A stretch of 7,198 bases of DNA, from NCBI GenBank assembly GCA_017556895.1, contig JAFYLX010000041.1:1-7198 (forward strand), written 5' to 3'. A model generated the notes under the pieces. The model saw nothing but the letters and a program-made list of their open reading frames with translations, had not been told where the DNA came from and ran no database searches. Made by a program: the position numbers and the translations under genes. Below are positions 4,980 through 7,198 of this stretch, piece by piece. Numbering within the stretch: the first letter of the stretch is position 1; the number at the start of each line of letters is the position of its first letter. Origin of the DNA: Bacillota bacterium (lineage in GTDB: Bacteria; Bacillota_A; Clostridia; Peptostreptococcales; Anaerovoracaceae).

Positions 4980-6368
4980 ATGAAACCTATTCTAGTCGAA
5001 TTTGATAACAATTCTTCCGAGTCTCTATACGTACAGTTATACAAGAGTATTCGAGATGACATCTTAGCCGGAGAATTACAGGGTGGAGAAAAACTCCCGT
5101 CTTTGCGTTCCCTATCTAAGAGTTTAAATATCAGCATTACTACGGCTCAGCTTTCATATAATCAGCTTTTGGTGGAAGGCTACATAGTAAGTAAACCTCA
5201 GTCAGGCTATTATATTGCAGAGGTTTCGTCCTCTAGACAAAAGGAAAAGCTAGAATTCCTTGAGGATTTAGATCCAAAAGAGTCTTCAAGTATTTCAAAT
5301 CCATACCTATGCGATATGGATTGCTTTGACTTCATAAAGTGGAAAAAGTGTAATTCCAGAGTTTTTAACGACTACTCTGATCTGTTGCTCTTTGAGAGTG
5401 ATCCTCAAGGAGAAATCATCCTAAGAAATCAGATTGCAAGATATGTACACTCCGCAAGAGGCGTAAAGTGCAACCCTGCCCAAATAGTAATCGGTGCAGG
5501 TACTCAGCAGATAACTAGCCACCTATGTCGTATTTTGTCAAAAATGGGCATAAACCACGTGTCGCTAGAAAGTCCGGGCTACCTACCGGTACAGAGTATG
5601 TTGCAAGATAATGGTTTTGCACTTTCCCATATTCCCGTTGGCAAGAATGGTCTAGACATTTCAAAACTTCCTATGAACATCGCTTCAGCCGTATATGTCA
5701 GCCCATCCAACCAATTCCCAACAGGCACGGTTATGCCTGCAGGTCGTCGTCATCAATTGTTAGACTGGGCAACGGATAACAACAGTATTATCATCGAAGA
5801 CGACTATGACAGCGAACTCCGTTACTTCGGCAAACCGGTTCCATCACTAAAAAGTCTTGATACTAACGACAATGTTGTGTATTTGGGTTCATTCTCATCG
5901 ACACTATTTCCTGCCATAAAGATTTCATACATGGTATTGCCTGAATCCATGGCAGATATTTTCCAGCAAATAAAAAGACAGTATACTCAGACTTGTTCCA
6001 AGGCTGAGCAGCTTACACTGGCTCTCTTCATGGAAAACGGTTACTACAATACGGGTATTAAAAAGCTGAGAAACCTTTATTCGCAAAAGCTGGCACTAAC
6101 TATGCAGTGCTTCGAGAAGTATGGAAACAACGACGTCTTGCCTGTGAATACGCAGTCAGGCATCAATCTTTCACTAAAGATTAAGACAAAAAAATCAGCC
6201 GAAAAACTTTGCGCTGAAGCAAAATCTCTCGGCTTATTGATGATTCCTCTTTCAGAATTGACTGACCAGGAAACTACGTCTTTAATTTTCTATTACAGCA
6301 AACTGCCGCTATCAAGCATTGAAGCTTCCATAAAAGAAGTGCTCAAGCTATGGCAGGCTAATGAGTGA
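4980..6368 (+). CDS. MocR/PdxR-type regulator (GntR wHTH plus aminotransferase-like domain) lacking the PLP lysine
   Basis: A 462-residue transcription factor of the MocR family. Residues 1-80 form a GntR winged helix, with YVQLYKSIRDDILAGEL, the GEKLPSLRSLSKSL recognition region and a wing ending QSGYYIAE. A linker (about 81-115) joins it to a fold-type I aminotransferase-like domain. Conserved marks of that domain are GAGTQQ (172-177), ESPGY (197-201), SPSNQFPTG (241-249) and IIEDDYDSELRY (271-282). The lysine that normally binds PLP, in the GTFSK motif, is replaced: the text reads LGSFSSTLFPAIKISYMV and Ser307 (TCG, 5898-5900) takes its place. The usual Arg in the following P-x-x-R-x-x-Y is Lys314. 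The rest of the domain is intact, so this is not simple decay. AAGGAG (4966-4971), eight bases before the ATG, supports the start. The gene is divergent from the ECF S component, its likely target. PdxR-like in context, but the effector is uncertain. Confidence 0.9.
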   Translation: MKPILVEFDNNSSESLYVQLYKSIRDDILAGELQGGEKLPSLRSLSKSLNISITTAQLSYNQLLVEGYIVSKPQSGYYIAEVSSSRQKEKLEFLEDLDPKESSSISNPYLCDMDCFDFIKWKKCNSRVFNDYSDLLLFESDPQGEIILRNQIARYVHSARGVKCNPAQIVIGAGTQQITSHLCRILSKMGINHVSLESPGYLPVQSMLQDNGFALSHIPVGKNGLDISKLPMNIASAVYVSPSNQFPTGTVMPAGRRHQLLDWATDNNSIIIEDDYDSELRYFGKPVPSLKSLDTNDNVVYLGSFSSTLFPAIKISYMVLPESMADIFQQIKRQYTQTCSKAEQLTLALFMENGYYNTGIKKLRNLYSQKLALTMQCFEKYGNNDVLPVNTQSGINLSLKIKTKKSAEKLCAEAKSLGLLMIPLSELTDQETTSLIFYYSKLPLSSIEASIKEVLKLWQANE

Positions 6369-7198
6369 TGAGTTCTAGACTGTCGTCAGACATCGTAACC
6401 TCACCGTCTTTATCGATAAATATGGCCTGAACACCATCTAGTCCCTGGATGAGTTTTAGGCCTTTTTCTTTGCCTAAAGCAAGGCAGCTTGTACTTAGGC
6501 CGTCGCAATCAACGGAATGTCCCTTATCTGCAACTATTGTTACAGCTAGCAAATCAGTGTCCACGGGATAACCTGTCTCGCTGTTTAGTACATGGTGGTA
6601 ACGCTTGCCATCTAATTCAAAGTATCTTTCGTATGTTCCGGAAGTTACTACAGTCTTGTCCTTACATTTTACCAATCCTAGCAGCCCTTCGGAGTTAGGA
6701 TCTGCTATACCTACTGAAAATTCAGCGCCTACAGGGTTGTCTATTGATTCTCCCTTTTCACCAACTACTACGATGTTACCGCCTAGGTCTACAACCGCAC
6801 TTGTAACACCCTCTGATTCTAAAAATTCCGCTACTCTGTCGGCGATATATCCCTTTGCAATACCGCCTAAATCCAGTTCTGCTTCAGGGTCTGTAAGTCT
6901 AATAGTGCTACCTTCTACCACAACACAGTTATAGTCAACGTGCTTCATAGCATCAGCAATTACGGCTGAATCAGGAATAACTCCAACATGGTTACCCTGA
7001 TCGTCCATTTCCTGGAAGTTCCACAAATCACTTACTCTTCCGATGGTAATATCGAAAGCGCCTTCTGATAATCTGCTGTACTCTAGACCCTTATTTACAA
7101 CCTCTATAGTGCACTCCTTTACTTCAACAGCCTTCCCATTTGCATGGTTAATCTTATACACATCGCTATCTTCGATAGTCTTGCTCAAAAACTTTTCG
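6358..7198 (-). CDS. apbE: FAD:protein FMN transferase ApbE (partial, N-terminus outside the window)
   Basis: The C-terminal 279 or so residues of an ApbE flavin transferase, which attaches FMN from FAD to threonine in target proteins such as Rnf/Nqr subunits or secreted flavoproteins. The frame stays open to the right edge (EKFLSKTIEDSD), so the real start, and any signal peptide or lipobox, lies beyond 7198; the codon at 7188 is a TTG leucine, not a credible start. Counting that leucine as 1, the motifs are GAFDITIGRVSDLW (43-56), DLGGIAKGYIAD (106-117), VDLGGNI (133-139), VTSGTYERYF (181-190), HHVLNSETGYP (198-208) and the Mg-binding DGLST (229-233). All core motifs are intact. No flavinylated partner is visible here. 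The 3' end overlaps the convergent regulator gene by 11 bases. Confidence 0.93.
   Translation of the reverse strand, partial: EKFLSKTIEDSDVYKINHANGKAVEVKECTIEVVNKGLEYSRLSEGAFDITIGRVSDLWNFQEMDDQGNHVGVIPDSAVIADAMKHVDYNCVVVEGSTIRLTDPEAELDLGGIAKGYIADRVAEFLESEGVTSAVVDLGGNIVVVGEKGESIDNPVGAEFSVGIADPNSEGLLGLVKCKDKTVVTSGTYERYFELDGKRYHHVLNSETGYPVDTDLLAVTIVADKGHSVDCDGLSTSCLALGKEKGLKLIQGLDGVQAIFIDKDGEVTMSDDSLELITH

Noticed and set aside
37..7198. A new defence or mobile system (sirtuin plus patatin-like phospholipase)
   Set aside because: Sirtuin domains and patatin-like effectors do occur in phage defence, but here they are separate divergent genes with housekeeping-type sequences, no nucleotide-sensor partner, no nuclease or STAND protein, and no mobile-element context.

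Overview
The window looks like chromosomal DNA of a low-to-moderate GC Gram-positive anaerobe. A member of the Clostridia is the best guess. The grounds are strong AGGAGG-type ribosome binding sites, sigma-A-like promoters, AT-rich spacers, and a gene set (U/M-type sirtuin, DUF2156 protein, PdxU2/HmpT-like ECF S component without its own ATPases, MocR regulator, ApbE) common in that group. The genus cannot be named from this alone. There are no RNA genes, insertion sequences, prophage genes or CRISPR arrays.

Layout. (1) Positions 37-3027, minus strand: a tightly packed four-gene operon read from right to left. It encodes a SIR2-family NAD-dependent protein deacylase, SurE nucleotidase, an isochorismatase-like cysteine hydrolase and a DUF2156 protein. 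Every junction overlaps by 1 or 4 bases (ATGA, ATGA, TAATG), so translation is probably coupled. (2) Positions 3028-3113: a short divergent promoter region whose two predicted -10 boxes overlap. (3) Positions 3114-4268, plus: a patatin-like phospholipase with a C-terminal extension. (4) Positions 4271-4301: a bidirectional terminator shared with the next, convergent gene. (5) Positions 4302-4865, minus: an ECF vitamin-transporter S component. (6) Positions 4866-4979: a second divergent regulatory region with ATGTAAT repeats, a perfect 12-bp palindrome and overlapping -10 boxes. (7) Positions 4980-6368, plus: a MocR/PdxR-type regulator (GntR winged helix fused to an aminotransferase-like domain). 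(8) Positions 6358-7198, minus: an ApbE flavin transferase that runs off the right edge and overlaps the end of the regulator gene by 11 bp.

How the parts may work together. The S component and the MocR protein form a divergent pair, the usual arrangement of a regulator and its target. MocR proteins of the PdxR type sense pyridoxal phosphate, and the S component falls in a family that includes predicted pyridoxine and hydroxymethylpyrimidine importers. A vitamin B6 uptake module is therefore the most likely reading. The most unusual point is that the regulator has serine (Ser307) where the PLP-binding lysine should be. It may bind its effector non-covalently or sense something else. The sirtuin operon combines NAD-dependent deacylation with nucleotide and small-molecule hydrolases, but the hydrolase lacks the metal site of a nicotinamidase, so a simple NAD salvage circuit is not supported. 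I see no clearly new multi-gene system. The regulator and its operator region are the best candidates for new biology here.
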